A DNA stretch of 58,228 nucleotides from Flammeovirgaceae bacterium UBA4465 (GCA_905182655.1 CAJJCN010000030.1:1-58228), one strand, 5' to 3'. Numbered from the stretch's first letter, positions 1-8,602 are shown. Numbers and translations: made by a program. The notes: a model not told the origin generated them from the letters alone.

Positions 1-77
1 TTTGACAACTTAGGTAACTTTGCATGAGGTCGAGGAGTGGTAACCGGCTTGACCAGAGATTTTAGCTTTTTCGCCAT
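1..77 (-). CDS. Start of a further CIS-operon gene (partial, cut by window edge)
   Basis: An ATG at position 77 opens a reading frame that runs without a stop to the left edge, giving about 25 residues that begin MAKKLKSLVKPVTTPRP. The stretch is basic and proline-rich, with no recognisable domain yet. It lies just downstream of the tail tube gene and the hairpin at 103-142, on the same strand. It is therefore probably the next structural or assembly gene of the contractile injection system. In other CIS loci this position often holds a second tube-like protein, a LysM baseplate-linker or a small tail protein. The visible part is too short to choose among these. Confidence 0.5.
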   Translation of the reverse strand, partial: MAKKLKSLVKPVTTPRPHAKLPKLS

Positions 78-102
78 CTTATCTTTATATTAAGCCCTAA
101 GA

Positions 103-142
103 AATAAAGCGCACTTAACTACTGAGTCAAGTGCGCTTTATT
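103..142 (-). terminator. Strong hairpin after the tail tube gene (terminator or attenuator)
   Basis: Positions 103-116 and 129-142 form a perfect 14-bp inverted repeat (arm AATAAAGCGCACTT) around a 12-nt loop. In the minus-strand transcript the stem lies 16 nt after the tube stop codon and ends in a U-rich arm (CUUUAUUUC), but no long U-run follows. Because another CDS starts at 77 on the same strand, the hairpin is internal to the operon. I infer that it partly terminates transcription or protects the mRNA 3' end, so that tube and sheath are made in excess over downstream parts. Confidence 0.7.
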
Positions 143-158
143 CTAAATGAAAGATTTG

Positions 159-608
159 TTAAGGTGTTGTAAACTCAATACCTTCATGAGCCAGAACCAA
201 TTCTTCAACAGCAACTTCACTACTAGAAGAATTTAAATCCGTACCCACTACCTTCATAGGGAAAGCATTGGTCAAGGTCCAAACAATTTCAGCCTCTCCG
301 GCCTCATTTAACAGTGATATTATGACTGTTTTCCTTTCTATTGTATTCATTGAAATAGAATTAAACCACTCATACATTCTGATATCACCCGTAAAGGTTC
401 CTTTCTTCAAGGAAATATCACTTGACTTTCTCAAACCAGGCATTTTGATCGTTGAAAACTCCGGACTGTCACCATGACGATATTCAATAATATCAACTTC
501 GGCGTCCATTCCTGAAATTTCTTGAAAATTGGCCTCTAATTCATCAACCTCTAGTTTGAAATGAAATTTTGGTAAGGGCCATATATTATCTTGTACTTCT
601 CCAGCCAT
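159..608 (-). CDS. Contractile injection system tail tube protein (gp19-like)
   Basis: This 149-aa protein forms the hexameric inner-tube rings of a contractile tail. The N-terminal part (PLPKFHFKLEVDE, then FQEISGMDAEVDIIEYRHGD) and the middle (KMPGLRKSSDISLKKGTF) match the T4 gp19/CHP02241 tube-protein pattern, and the length is normal for the family. A C-terminal VEELVLAHEGIEF segment is also typical. The ATG at 608 has no better competitor. It follows the sheath gene by 57 nt on the same strand, the usual sheath-tube order in eCIS loci, and is followed by a strong hairpin at 103-142. No capsid, portal or terminase gene is visible nearby, so a CIS is favoured over a prophage. Confidence 0.93.
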   Translation of the reverse strand: MAGEVQDNIWPLPKFHFKLEVDELEANFQEISGMDAEVDIIEYRHGDSPEFSTIKMPGLRKSSDISLKKGTFTGDIRMYEWFNSISMNTIERKTVIISLLNEAGEAEIVWTLTNAFPMKVVGTDLNSSSSEVAVEELVLAHEGIEFTTP

Positions 609-665
609 TTTTTTGTTGTTTTAGTTTTTAGTAAATTTTTATTTTATAAATATGTTTCTAGTTAA

Positions 666-2138
666 TTATGACTTCTGCATTTGCTGCTGGAAGGTAATTA
701 CTATAAATTCAGCAGGTCTTGTAACTGCTAGTTTCACTGTAATCCTCATAATTCCATCCAATATATCAGTCGCTGTCATAGTAGATCCTAATCCTACATC
801 TACTGAGAAGGCATCATCTGGTGACGATCCTGCAAGCGCACCTTGCTTCCATTGATCTCTTAAGAAATTGAACATCGTCCCTTTGATCGCCACCCAAGTG
901 TTGACTTCATTAGGTTGGAACACATAACTTTCAGAAGCAATTTTCAATGATTGCTCAATCATAGTAACGGTTCTTCTGACACTTAAATATCTCCAATCTT
1001 GACTGTTTCCGTCTAGGGTTCTTGCTCCCCACACCAAAACTCCTTTACCCGCAAAAGAACGGATCGCATTGATTGCTTTTCCTGTCAAAGGAAGATTTAA
1101 ATCTTCTTGATCTTTTGCCGTTAAATTCACCGTTGGACTTACAACCGATCCCATGGAAACATTTGCTGGAGATTGGAATACACCTACCGTACCATCCACC
1201 ATTGAAATGACTCCGGCCATACCTCCACTTGGGGGTAAAACGTTTAGAACATCTTTCATCTCACCTAAAACAGCTTTATATAAAGGTAATTTGGCCACTA
1301 AGGTTTGATTCAAACTTACGGCATCATTTTCTCCTGCTAATTTAGCTATCTCGTCTTTGATGATTTGAGCATCATCTCCATAAATAGCATCTGCTTCTGC
1401 ATCCAATAAAGGAGTTAGCGCATCTAAATTACTAACGTTCGAAAAATCAATCTCATCACCTTGAACGATGGTTGTGTTGACATAAGGATAATAAGAAGCT
1501 CCCCATTGTAAGAAATTATTCCCTAGTCCTTCTCTTGATTTGGTTATAATATCATTTTCATCATACGATCTTTCCTGATCACCATTGAAAACATCCAGAA
1601 TAGCTACCCTACTCTTCGTCGCATTACCACAATGCATAAGCATCGCCTGCTGCAATGATGCACAGTCATTTTCTTCGAGCAAAACAGCATCTGGAATAAC
1701 CAGCATAGTAGGTTCAGGGGCCTTTAATAAAGTAGGAATTCCTTTTTCCTCTGCCTCGTCATTGAGATCCTTAGCACTTACTCCACTTGAATAATTGCCT
1801 ACTGATACGATGTAACATACACTCCCTCCATTGGCAAAAAAGAGCCTCATAGAACGGTATAAATTAAATTTCGTTGCTGCATCTACAGCCACTGAAAAAC
1901 CCATTGCATCATCTGCTGCTACGGTAAATGTAGTTTTTGGAGCTCCTCCAAAAAACTGATGAAATTCACTTAAAGAAGTGAGACGCGTTGGTTTGTTAAC
2001 AATTGATTTATTGTTCTTAAGTGCCTTTTCGGTATATCCCACAAAAGCGGGCACAGCGGTCGCAACTTGGACTGCCGAACTGGGAAATGCACTTTTTTCT
2101 TCGATGTAAACGCCAGGCGTTGCCAAAACTTGTGCCAT
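666..2138 (-). CDS. Contractile tail sheath protein
   Basis: This 490-aa protein is the outer contractile sheath subunit. The N-terminus carries the conserved TPGVYIEE sheath start and an AVPAFVGYT strand. The C-terminal third carries the sheath signature GVLVWGARTL, then DWRYLSVRRT, then a long helix-rich end with TRPAEFIVI. The length is within the usual 350-500 aa for eCIS sheaths. The central part (about residues 100-330) is more variable, as expected for the surface-exposed domain. It lies 93 nt downstream of an unknown 348-aa gene and 57 nt upstream of the tube gene. No promoter matching the Bacteroidota consensus was found in the 93-nt gap, so it is probably transcribed with the upstream genes. 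Confidence 0.95.
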   Translation of the reverse strand: MAQVLATPGVYIEEKSAFPSSAVQVATAVPAFVGYTEKALKNNKSIVNKPTRLTSLSEFHQFFGGAPKTTFTVAADDAMGFSVAVDAATKFNLYRSMRLFFANGGSVCYIVSVGNYSSGVSAKDLNDEAEEKGIPTLLKAPEPTMLVIPDAVLLEENDCASLQQAMLMHCGNATKSRVAILDVFNGDQERSYDENDIITKSREGLGNNFLQWGASYYPYVNTTIVQGDEIDFSNVSNLDALTPLLDAEADAIYGDDAQIIKDEIAKLAGENDAVSLNQTLVAKLPLYKAVLGEMKDVLNVLPPSGGMAGVISMVDGTVGVFQSPANVSMGSVVSPTVNLTAKDQEDLNLPLTGKAINAIRSFAGKGVLVWGARTLDGNSQDWRYLSVRRTVTMIEQSLKIASESYVFQPNEVNTWVAIKGTMFNFLRDQWKQGALAGSSPDDAFSVDVGLGSTMTATDILDGIMRITVKLAVTRPAEFIVITFQQQMQKS

Positions 2139-2231
2139 AAACTTTATATTTAGAGTGGTTAATTAAAAAAAAATTATAGCATTAAATCTATTATGAAAAT
2201 ATCCAAATTGCAAACTGCTTGAAAAATATTT

Positions 2232-3278
2232 TCATAAATTTTGGATGTACATCTCTGAATAATATCGGATATCACCGTTATTCACCACTGCTTTTATGAG
2301 TTGAATATTTGGTGTGGGTAAATATATTTTATTAATGCCAGCCGCTTCCTTTGATCCCTGAGCAGTATCTCCTAGTTCTGCATATATTTTTGGCCCCTCA
2401 TAAAATTTTGATAAAGATATGGCGGTTTGAGAGGTTACTTTTGTAGCCGCTTGACCATTGGGTAGGATTACTGGTTCTGGGTCAGAAAAGGTCACTTTCT
2501 CTTTTCCTCTAAAAATGTCAATATTTTTAAAATGCTTGTCACTTATAGAAACAAAATAATAGGTCCAAAATACTTTTCTCGAATCTATATTTATTTTAAA
2601 GTGCGATCCAATAACTTTTTCATACTGAGTCTGTGTTGACGATTGTAGCAAAATCTCAATAATTCCCCAGCTTTTATTCAACTCAGGATCCAAATAAAAA
2701 ACTTCATCTACTTCAGCTGCTGCCGAAGTATTGACTTGAAATGAGCCATAATCATCACTCAATAATTGCCCTAATTGGGTGGAATCGTCTATTTCACCTT
2801 CAAAATAATTACCTTTCTCATCAGAAATAGTCAGCTCACTCCCCCAGATTTTATTAGGCTTAAAGCTACCTGACAAACAAAAATTGAAATTATCATCGCT
2901 TAATAATTTACCTGAATGCAAAATGACATCTTGTGTCTTGGACTCCTTATTCCTATTTTCTTGATAAACCTCATTGCGAAATATATATTTCATATAACGC
3001 TCCTGAGGCAGGATTTTACTAAAGTTTTCGAAATATCTATTTTTCATCTGTATTCCGAATCTGAACTTGATAGCCTCTTTGGACGACGATAATAAGAAGG
3101 ATTGGTCTGACTTACCCAAAACAGTAAACCCTGCTGCCGTTTTTTTAAAAATAAGCTGATATGACTTCATCATCGCCTTCAAAGAGGAGGTCATTATTAT
3201 TTCATAATCTTTCGCAAAGGGTCCTGAATAATATTTATGATTCAGTGATACCTCAAAAAGAACTTGATACTGAACCAT
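2232..3278 (-). CDS. Unknown CIS-operon protein between DUF4255 and sheath genes
   Basis: I do not recognise this 348-aa protein. It has no signal peptide, no obvious membrane helix and no cysteine motif. It begins MVQYQVLFEVSLNHKYYSG and appears rich in beta strands and aromatic residues, with two segments describing an extended beta structure (about residues 155-260 and 260-348). It starts 4 nt after the DUF4255 gene and precedes the sheath gene, so translation is probably coupled to the tail-terminator protein. The position suggests a cytoplasmic CIS component such as a cap, adaptor or assembly factor, but this is inference from context only. An effector is a less likely alternative, since no toxin motif is visible. 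Confidence 0.7.
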   Translation of the reverse strand: MVQYQVLFEVSLNHKYYSGPFAKDYEIIMTSSLKAMMKSYQLIFKKTAAGFTVLGKSDQSFLLSSSKEAIKFRFGIQMKNRYFENFSKILPQERYMKYIFRNEVYQENRNKESKTQDVILHSGKLLSDDNFNFCLSGSFKPNKIWGSELTISDEKGNYFEGEIDDSTQLGQLLSDDYGSFQVNTSAAAEVDEVFYLDPELNKSWGIIEILLQSSTQTQYEKVIGSHFKINIDSRKVFWTYYFVSISDKHFKNIDIFRGKEKVTFSDPEPVILPNGQAATKVTSQTAISLSKFYEGPKIYAELGDTAQGSKEAAGINKIYLPTPNIQLIKAVVNNGDIRYYSEMYIQNL

Positions 3279-3282
3279 TTAA

Positions 3283-4062
3283 TTATTCTTTATCATTATC
3301 CTTACCCGCTGTAGGTGATTTATCACGATTTCTTGATTTATCAAATGGATCCTCATCCAAATCAGTATCATCTTGATCATTGGCATTCGCTTTTTCCTTA
3401 GCCTCATTTACCCGTCGTCTTCCCCTATCGAAAGCACTTTCAGAAGCGCTCTGACCATCTGCACCTTCGGCCCCATCGGAAACATCATCGTCTCCTTCAG
3501 GAGCAATACCAATTCCAGCAATTGATGGAATAGTATCTTCCATATTGTCTGTAGAGAAAGTCAACATTCGGATACGGTAGACTACTGAAGGCAAATACTT
3601 TGAACCCATCATTTGAAATACTGCACTCAAATCATGAAAAGATAAAGATGTCAAATCAAATACCGCCTTCTCAATATTATCTGAAAGCCCTGGAGTGTTG
3701 TCATTGGTAAAGACCGGCTTCCCTTGAAAAAAATAGATGACACCCGATAAAAACTTCAAGGCCTCCACATAATTTTTGCCTATAAAGTAACTAGAAAACA
3801 TGACCGTTAAATTCACATAAATATCTGGGCTACTTTTAACAAAAGCACCTCCTGATGAGGTCGTTCCTGCCGTTGCCTTTAAGGTAGTCTCCTCCTCAAC
3901 ATTTACCAAAGAACAAACTACCGTATTAGAACCCTCTAAAGCAATTGAACCATCTTGATTTATTAAGTTAGAAAGGATAAGTCTGTCTTCCCTTACTCCA
4001 TATCTCGATTTAAAATAATCATTAAGTTCTGAACAAACTACGGGTAACAGGTTATGAATCAT
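3283..4062 (-). CDS. DUF4255 (Pvc16-type) tail terminator/cap protein with long acidic tail
   Basis: Residues 1 to about 175 match the DUF4255/Pvc16 N-terminal family, which caps the sheath and tube of extracellular CIS. The N-terminus (MIHNLLPVVCSELNDYFKSRYG) and the IYVNLTVMFSSYF and YFFQGKPVF segments are characteristic. Residues from about 185 to 259 form a highly charged, low-complexity extension rich in Asp, Glu, Ser, Lys and Arg, with DDDVSDGAEGAD and DDTDLDEDPFDKS stretches. This tail is not part of the core fold and is probably disordered. The gene starts 1 nt after the small membrane-protein gene and ends 4 nt before the 348-aa gene, so the three are tightly coupled. DUF4255 is a hallmark of eCIS rather than of ordinary myophages. 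Confidence 0.88.
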   Translation of the reverse strand: MIHNLLPVVCSELNDYFKSRYGVREDRLILSNLINQDGSIALEGSNTVVCSLVNVEEETTLKATAGTTSSGGAFVKSSPDIYVNLTVMFSSYFIGKNYVEALKFLSGVIYFFQGKPVFTNDNTPGLSDNIEKAVFDLTSLSFHDLSAVFQMMGSKYLPSVVYRIRMLTFSTDNMEDTIPSIAGIGIAPEGDDDVSDGAEGADGQSASESAFDRGRRRVNEAKEKANANDQDDTDLDEDPFDKSRNRDKSPTAGKDNDKE

Positions 4063-4063
4063 T

Positions 4064-4300
4064 TTATTCGTCTATTATAATTTTAGTAATGGCCCATATA
4101 ACCAAGCGCATAATGTATGTGAAAATAATTCCAATGATCCCTCCCGAAATAAATAATTCCATTTCAAACGTTTGTTCTTGTATCGTCGGTTGATTGCCTG
4201 TTGGACTCAATGACATGTATTGTATAAATAAATAAGCCACGGGAAGCGCTAGAATGATGGCGGTAATAAACCAAAGAAATTCTCTTGCAAAAATTTTCAT
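4064..4300 (-). CDS. Small two-helix membrane protein in CIS operon
   Basis: This 78-aa protein has two predicted membrane helices, about residues 8-28 (FLWFITAIILALPVAYLF) and 51-73 (ISGGIIGIIFTYIMRLVIWA). They are joined by a short acidic, probably periplasmic loop. I do not recognise the family. It sits 7 nt after the membrane-anchored GH18 gene and 1 nt before the DUF4255 gene, which strongly implies co-translation. The holin-like size and two-helix topology make a role in release or membrane anchoring conceivable, but no holin family signature can be read. The position between a glycoside-hydrolase-like protein and a tail-cap protein is the main clue. Confidence 0.75.
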   Translation of the reverse strand: MKIFAREFLWFITAIILALPVAYLFIQYMSLSPTGNQPTIQEQTFEMELFISGGIIGIIFTYIMRLVIWAITKIIIDE

Positions 4301-4307
4301 GCTTTCT

Positions 4308-6041
4308 TTATCTTAAGTTTCTCCGATTTTGACTAAATAATATATTGATTAATATCACACCTAAGGCTCCCACAAAAACGCCCAAAACGATAGACCATTG
4401 GGGGTTTGGAAATAAGAAATATTGTAAACCCAGGATACTGAGTAGCATGAATATCATACTGTAAACCACACGAAAGGACTGATTTACAAACAGTGCATCA
4501 CGAACACGCCAATCGGTCAATGCATAAACAAAACCCATAACTAAAAAGCCTACAAAAATCAAAAAGCCCAACCCAATCATTTTTTTGTTATTAGAAATTT
4601 TCAAGGCTAAACCATAAGGCCCTGAAAGTTTTGAACTAATCGGGTCAATCCTTACCAAGGAATCTACTCCAAAGCTTTTCGAAATCCCTTGCCAAATATC
4701 ACTTGAGCCTTGGCTGTAACCCATAGCCCACAAACCAACCCCTCTTAATTTTTTTGACTTAATCCAATCGTATTTAATATCCAAACTGGTTTCATTTTCA
4801 TACCAACATATTTTACTCGACTCAGCATCATTCATTAGATAAAAAAAGCTTGCACTGATTGGGTCAAAATTGGGGTTATACTCGGTGTCATAACTAGAAA
4901 TAATTTCATAATAAGGTAAGGATTCCAGATAAGTACTCTTCCCTATCTTAATATCTTTTATATCCCAAGTAACTCCGTACAAAGGTAAAGATAGAATGAT
5001 CTGTCCTCCATCGATATCTAGATTCAAAAAATCATTGACACAAGTCTCTAAACTCGGCTGATTGGTCAAGGCATTGAGAGGGGCTACAGATCCCGGGAAG
5101 TCAGAATGTTCCCCACTGAAATCGTAGCCCATGATGTTAAAATAGGTGACAAAGTATTTTAACTCAGCATAGTTAAAGGTGTTCTGATCATTAAAATAGG
5201 GTACATCTAAAATCAGCGAATAACCCCCATTTTGCAATTGCGTACTTAGCTTTTTAATGAAAAAATTGAAAAAATCACCATAAAGGGGTGGGATTTGCTC
5301 AAAATTAACGTCAATTCCATCAAAATTACCATCGATCATGATAGACAATAATTCCTCGATAAATTGATTTTGAGCTTCCCTACTGGCTAAGAATATTTCG
5401 TTGTTCTCTGATCCAAAAGAGGTAATTGATAATAAAACCTTGATGTCTGGATTCTGCTCCTTGATGAATTTTGCCACGCTGTCTTCCACCGCCTGCTTCA
5501 CCATTGCTGGATTTCTGTTTTTGCCTGTCGTAGGATCAATATCGTAGGAATATAACGACAACATGGTTAATAAATCATAATTATAATATTTGTAAGCATC
5601 TTCCATCCAATAAGGATGCCAACCGATGACCTCATATTTGGTATCTATACTGTCATGAGCGCCGGTGTTTTTATAAAAGACATTTTCTACAGAGTCCCAC
5701 TTGATATTTTTGAAATCTCGATCATTTTTAAAACTATATTCTTGCTGGGTATGAAAAAAACTATAAATATATTCATAATCATGAATCATCCCGCTGTTGG
5801 GTATGTAAGGTGCCTTGGACCAAGTGATAATGTCAGCCGTATCGCTGGAGGAATCCACCGTTTTTTTGCTAGAGCCAAACATTTTTCCTACCTTTTTGGC
5901 ATCACGCTTGGTCCGTTTAACCTCTTTCATAACCTTCCTCTGGGCCCCCATGATTTGCTTACGCAGATCTTGCCCTGAAGACAAGAAGGGCAACATCAAA
6001 CCGCTAATTATAATACCTAAAGTGAACCCTTTAAAATTCAT
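4308..6041 (-). CDS. Membrane-anchored GH18-like protein of CIS operon
   Basis: This 577-aa protein has an N-terminal signal peptide (about residues 1-23), a basic linker, a GH18 TIM barrel (about 135-460) and three C-terminal membrane helices (about 487-508, 522-543, 549-569). The GH18 assignment rests on GWHPYW (140-145), FDGIDVNFE (240-248) and GVGLWAMGYSQG near the barrel end, as in YaaH-like peptidoglycan-binding GH18 proteins. The catalytic acid E248 is present, but the middle Asp of the DxDxE motif is Asn (N246). In characterised GH18 chitinases that change strongly lowers activity. The barrel should sit in the periplasm. It may bind or cut cell-wall glycan to position or release the injection system. 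It lies 49 nt after the exported beta-sandwich gene. Confidence 0.85.
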   Translation of the reverse strand: MNFKGFTLGIIISGLMLPFLSSGQDLRKQIMGAQRKVMKEVKRTKRDAKKVGKMFGSSKKTVDSSSDTADIITWSKAPYIPNSGMIHDYEYIYSFFHTQQEYSFKNDRDFKNIKWDSVENVFYKNTGAHDSIDTKYEVIGWHPYWMEDAYKYYNYDLLTMLSLYSYDIDPTTGKNRNPAMVKQAVEDSVAKFIKEQNPDIKVLLSITSFGSENNEIFLASREAQNQFIEELLSIMIDGNFDGIDVNFEQIPPLYGDFFNFFIKKLSTQLQNGGYSLILDVPYFNDQNTFNYAELKYFVTYFNIMGYDFSGEHSDFPGSVAPLNALTNQPSLETCVNDFLNLDIDGGQIILSLPLYGVTWDIKDIKIGKSTYLESLPYYEIISSYDTEYNPNFDPISASFFYLMNDAESSKICWYENETSLDIKYDWIKSKKLRGVGLWAMGYSQGSSDIWQGISKSFGVDSLVRIDPISSKLSGPYGLALKISNNKKMIGLGFLIFVGFLVMGFVYALTDWRVRDALFVNQSFRVVYSMIFMLLSILGLQYFLFPNPQWSIVLGVFVGALGVILINILFSQNRRNLR

Positions 6042-6090
6042 TATGGAAAACTTAATTTTGGTGCTCTGTAATTCAATAGTTCATCACTTT

Positions 6091-7434
6091 TCAAATATCA
6101 TCATTTATTTTGATTCTAAAAAGCAAAACTTTAACGTATACTTTTTTTCCTAAATTTTTATCTTCATTCTTAAAATACAAATAATGATCGCAACATAAGT
6201 CATCCATCAGCGCAAAATTGATCCCTGATTTGATTTGTAAGTTTGAAACGATTTGCGAAGATGGGACAATCAAAACATTGTCATACACAAGGCCCGAAGT
6301 GTCTTGGCTGGATTTAGCCAATTTCGACTCAAGGGTAATGTTTTGTCCATTGATCGTTTGGAGTGATACAAGGGTTTGATCCTTTTTAAATGCTAAACCC
6401 AATGGATCGCCTAAAACATAATTTTTTAATACATCTGTATATAATGCCCCATCTCCTAGGCTATCTGTTTCTATACTTTCATCCAATGCTTCCATCGCTG
6501 CCTCGTACTGTGATCCTGTTCCAAATACTACACTCCAAAAAGCAATGGTTGTATCTGCTTCAAAATTGAAAGTGAATTTTTCTGAATTTGGATTCGTATA
6601 ATCCCGTACCGCACCTAAATATATCGTGGTATCTAAGAAATCAATGGGTATGGTGTCATAAACGATAGGCCTAGGTATCAAATTGGTATCTACCACATGT
6701 TTGAAAGGAGTGATCTTGTCGATACGAAAATTATTTTCTTGACCCAACCAAGCCTTAGAAATCATGGTTATTTGAAAGGAATCCTTATTCAGAACTGGAA
6801 TTACGGCTTCAACTGTTTTCCTAGATTTTCTACTCGCAAACAAAAGCTCATATGCTCCATTAACAATTTCCATGGGGGGTGATCTCTTGGTTACCTTGTT
6901 CATGGTAAAAAGCAAGGTATCCCCTTTTTCTAAGGGGCCAATGGTTAAATTTTTATCATTGAATCTAGTGATCTGAAAAACGCCCTCTGATTCAATAGAC
7001 TGGGTGCGGGCTACGGCTTGCGAAAAGGGAATAGAATCTTTTGGCGCACCTATTTGAAAAGGAAAGCGATTGATCGTAATGATTTGATCTACTTTAGCCT
7101 TGAATAAAAAAGATAAATTTTCTACTTGGATCGAATAATTTCCACTATCAATGGCATCAAACTGCCAGGTTTTTTTGGCTTTTCTAATCAAAGCTTCATG
7201 AACAATGGCCCCCGAAGGAGAAATCACCCTGAAGTTTATCTTTCTAGGACTGTAAGTCTCAAAGGTTAAGTGATCAAACTTTCTTAATACCAAATTGAAA
7301 TTTTTAATCAATTTCCTCTTGAGATGCATCGATTGATTTGACGCCCGAGTAATCTCATTGTCCATTTGAGCAAGAGAAGCTAAAGGCGTGATTAAAGTAC
7401 AACCAACAAAAACTAATAGAGCTATTTTTTTCAT
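6091..7434 (-). CDS. Exported beta-sandwich protein of unknown function in CIS operon
   Basis: I do not recognise the family. The protein (447 aa from this start) opens with a clear signal peptide (MKKIALLVFVGCTLITPLA, cut near SLAQ) and is predicted to be periplasmic. Residues about 40-110 resemble a jelly-roll or GOLD-like beta sandwich (RVISPSGAIVHEA, then WQFDAIDSGNYSIQVENL). The remaining ~300 residues look rich in beta strands. Its partner upstream, the DUF4407 gene, ends with TAA at 7436-7438 and the ATG follows as TAATATG. That spacing suggests translational coupling and favours this start over the TTG at 7449 or ATG at 7446. Together with the flanking membrane proteins it probably forms an envelope complex for the injection system. 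Confidence 0.75.
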   Translation of the reverse strand: MKKIALLVFVGCTLITPLASLAQMDNEITRASNQSMHLKRKLIKNFNLVLRKFDHLTFETYSPRKINFRVISPSGAIVHEALIRKAKKTWQFDAIDSGNYSIQVENLSFLFKAKVDQIITINRFPFQIGAPKDSIPFSQAVARTQSIESEGVFQITRFNDKNLTIGPLEKGDTLLFTMNKVTKRSPPMEIVNGAYELLFASRKSRKTVEAVIPVLNKDSFQITMISKAWLGQENNFRIDKITPFKHVVDTNLIPRPIVYDTIPIDFLDTTIYLGAVRDYTNPNSEKFTFNFEADTTIAFWSVVFGTGSQYEAAMEALDESIETDSLGDGALYTDVLKNYVLGDPLGLAFKKDQTLVSLQTINGQNITLESKLAKSSQDTSGLVYDNVLIVPSSQIVSNLQIKSGINFALMDDLCCDHYLYFKNEDKNLGKKVYVKVLLFRIKINDDI

Positions 7435-7435
7435 A

Positions 7436-8602
7436 TTAATCTTCATCAAATTTTACCATTTTTGCTTGGCCTTCTTTTCTTATTTTATCTTTTTCTTCAT
7501 CTACCCAGACTTCCAATTGTGTCTTCACTATTTCAAGATGCGCCTCTCCTATCAACTTCATGGCTCCTTCGTTATTTTTAAGCTCCTGATCGACCTTATC
7601 CTGCTCGATGCTTGCCATAACGGTAAGCTTATTGTTGAGTTGCTGATTCCTCATATTGACTGAGGTAATTTCATCAATTTCAAAATCATATTCTATAGTT
7701 TTTAAGAGATGATCATAGGGTCCATACGGAGAAAGTAGTTTGACCAAAATAGGTGCGATTTCAATGGCTATCAACAACAAAATGATGGCCAATTGAGGTC
7801 CAAAAGGCAATACGCTCAACGCTTCTAATCGCACCAATAATCCGTCAGCAAAAGATTGCAGTAATCCCTCTTTTTCAAGCTCAAACTCGGCTAATAAGCG
7901 CTGCCTTTCTTGGTTCAGTAAAGCAATAATCGCTTCATTACTTAATTTGGCTTGGTCATATTCCTTTTGGCTCTGTAAATATTTGTTCTCTTTGCGCTCA
8001 CATTCTGAACCACGACCTTTTTGACCGGTACCACAAGTCCCGTCACATTCACATACATATTGCCGATAGTATTCTTCTCTGATTTCGAATTTAGCCAAAG
8101 TACTGAGGTTAATGGAGTCAATACGCTGCTGCTTTATAGCTACCCTTCCATCAAACAGTCCCGTTAATTTATCGATTTTATTCGCCCCTGCATAATAAAT
8201 ACTTTCATTGATTTCTTGTTCAAAAATCTTGAGCTCTAATGGAACAGATATCACCAAGGAAAGCAAAACTGCCAACAAAAGTCTAGGCGTTATTTGAGCC
8301 AGTTCTTGAAGTTTCCCTTTGGATTTCTTAATCGTTGAAACTAAAAATCTATCTAGGTTGAACACCAATGAACCCCAAAAAATACCCAGCATAATGGATA
8401 AACCCACCGAGTTAAAAGCCGTGAATAAGGCATAACCTCCTGAAAAGCAAGCTAAAATGCCTGTGAAAAAAACGGTAGCACCTACCCCAGCGTATTTATT
8501 CACCTCAGACTTCGGACATTTGTCCAAGAGTTCTATGTCTGCTGCAGAGCAAAACAAAAAGAACCTCAATATGATCCCATATTTGCGCTTTTGCTCACTC
8601 AT
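7436..8602 (-). CDS. DUF4407 family multi-pass membrane protein
   Basis: This 388-aa protein matches DUF4407: four membrane helices (about residues 38-60, 66-86, 106-124, 267-290), the signature FNLDRFLVST at 81-90, and a long coiled-coil-rich periplasmic domain between helices 3 and 4 (about 125-265). The periplasmic part contains four cysteines (C184, C186, C190, C201) in a CECDGTC...C arrangement that could form disulfides or bind metal. The C-terminal 90 residues are charged and cytoplasmic. Its ATG overlaps the upstream gene by 8 nt, and its stop abuts the start of the exported beta-sandwich gene. The DUF4407 function is unknown. Here the context links it to a contractile injection system. 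Confidence 0.88.
   Translation of the reverse strand: MSEQKRKYGIILRFFLFCSAADIELLDKCPKSEVNKYAGVGATVFFTGILACFSGGYALFTAFNSVGLSIMLGIFWGSLVFNLDRFLVSTIKKSKGKLQELAQITPRLLLAVLLSLVISVPLELKIFEQEINESIYYAGANKIDKLTGLFDGRVAIKQQRIDSINLSTLAKFEIREEYYRQYVCECDGTCGTGQKGRGSECERKENKYLQSQKEYDQAKLSNEAIIALLNQERQRLLAEFELEKEGLLQSFADGLLVRLEALSVLPFGPQLAIILLLIAIEIAPILVKLLSPYGPYDHLLKTIEYDFEIDEITSVNMRNQQLNNKLTVMASIEQDKVDQELKNNEGAMKLIGEAHLEIVKTQLEVWVDEEKDKIRKEGQAKMVKFDED

Noticed and set aside
5616-6153. Plus-strand ORFs of 112-120 codons opposite the GH18 gene
   Set aside because: They are antisense to a well-supported gene and have no family resemblance.
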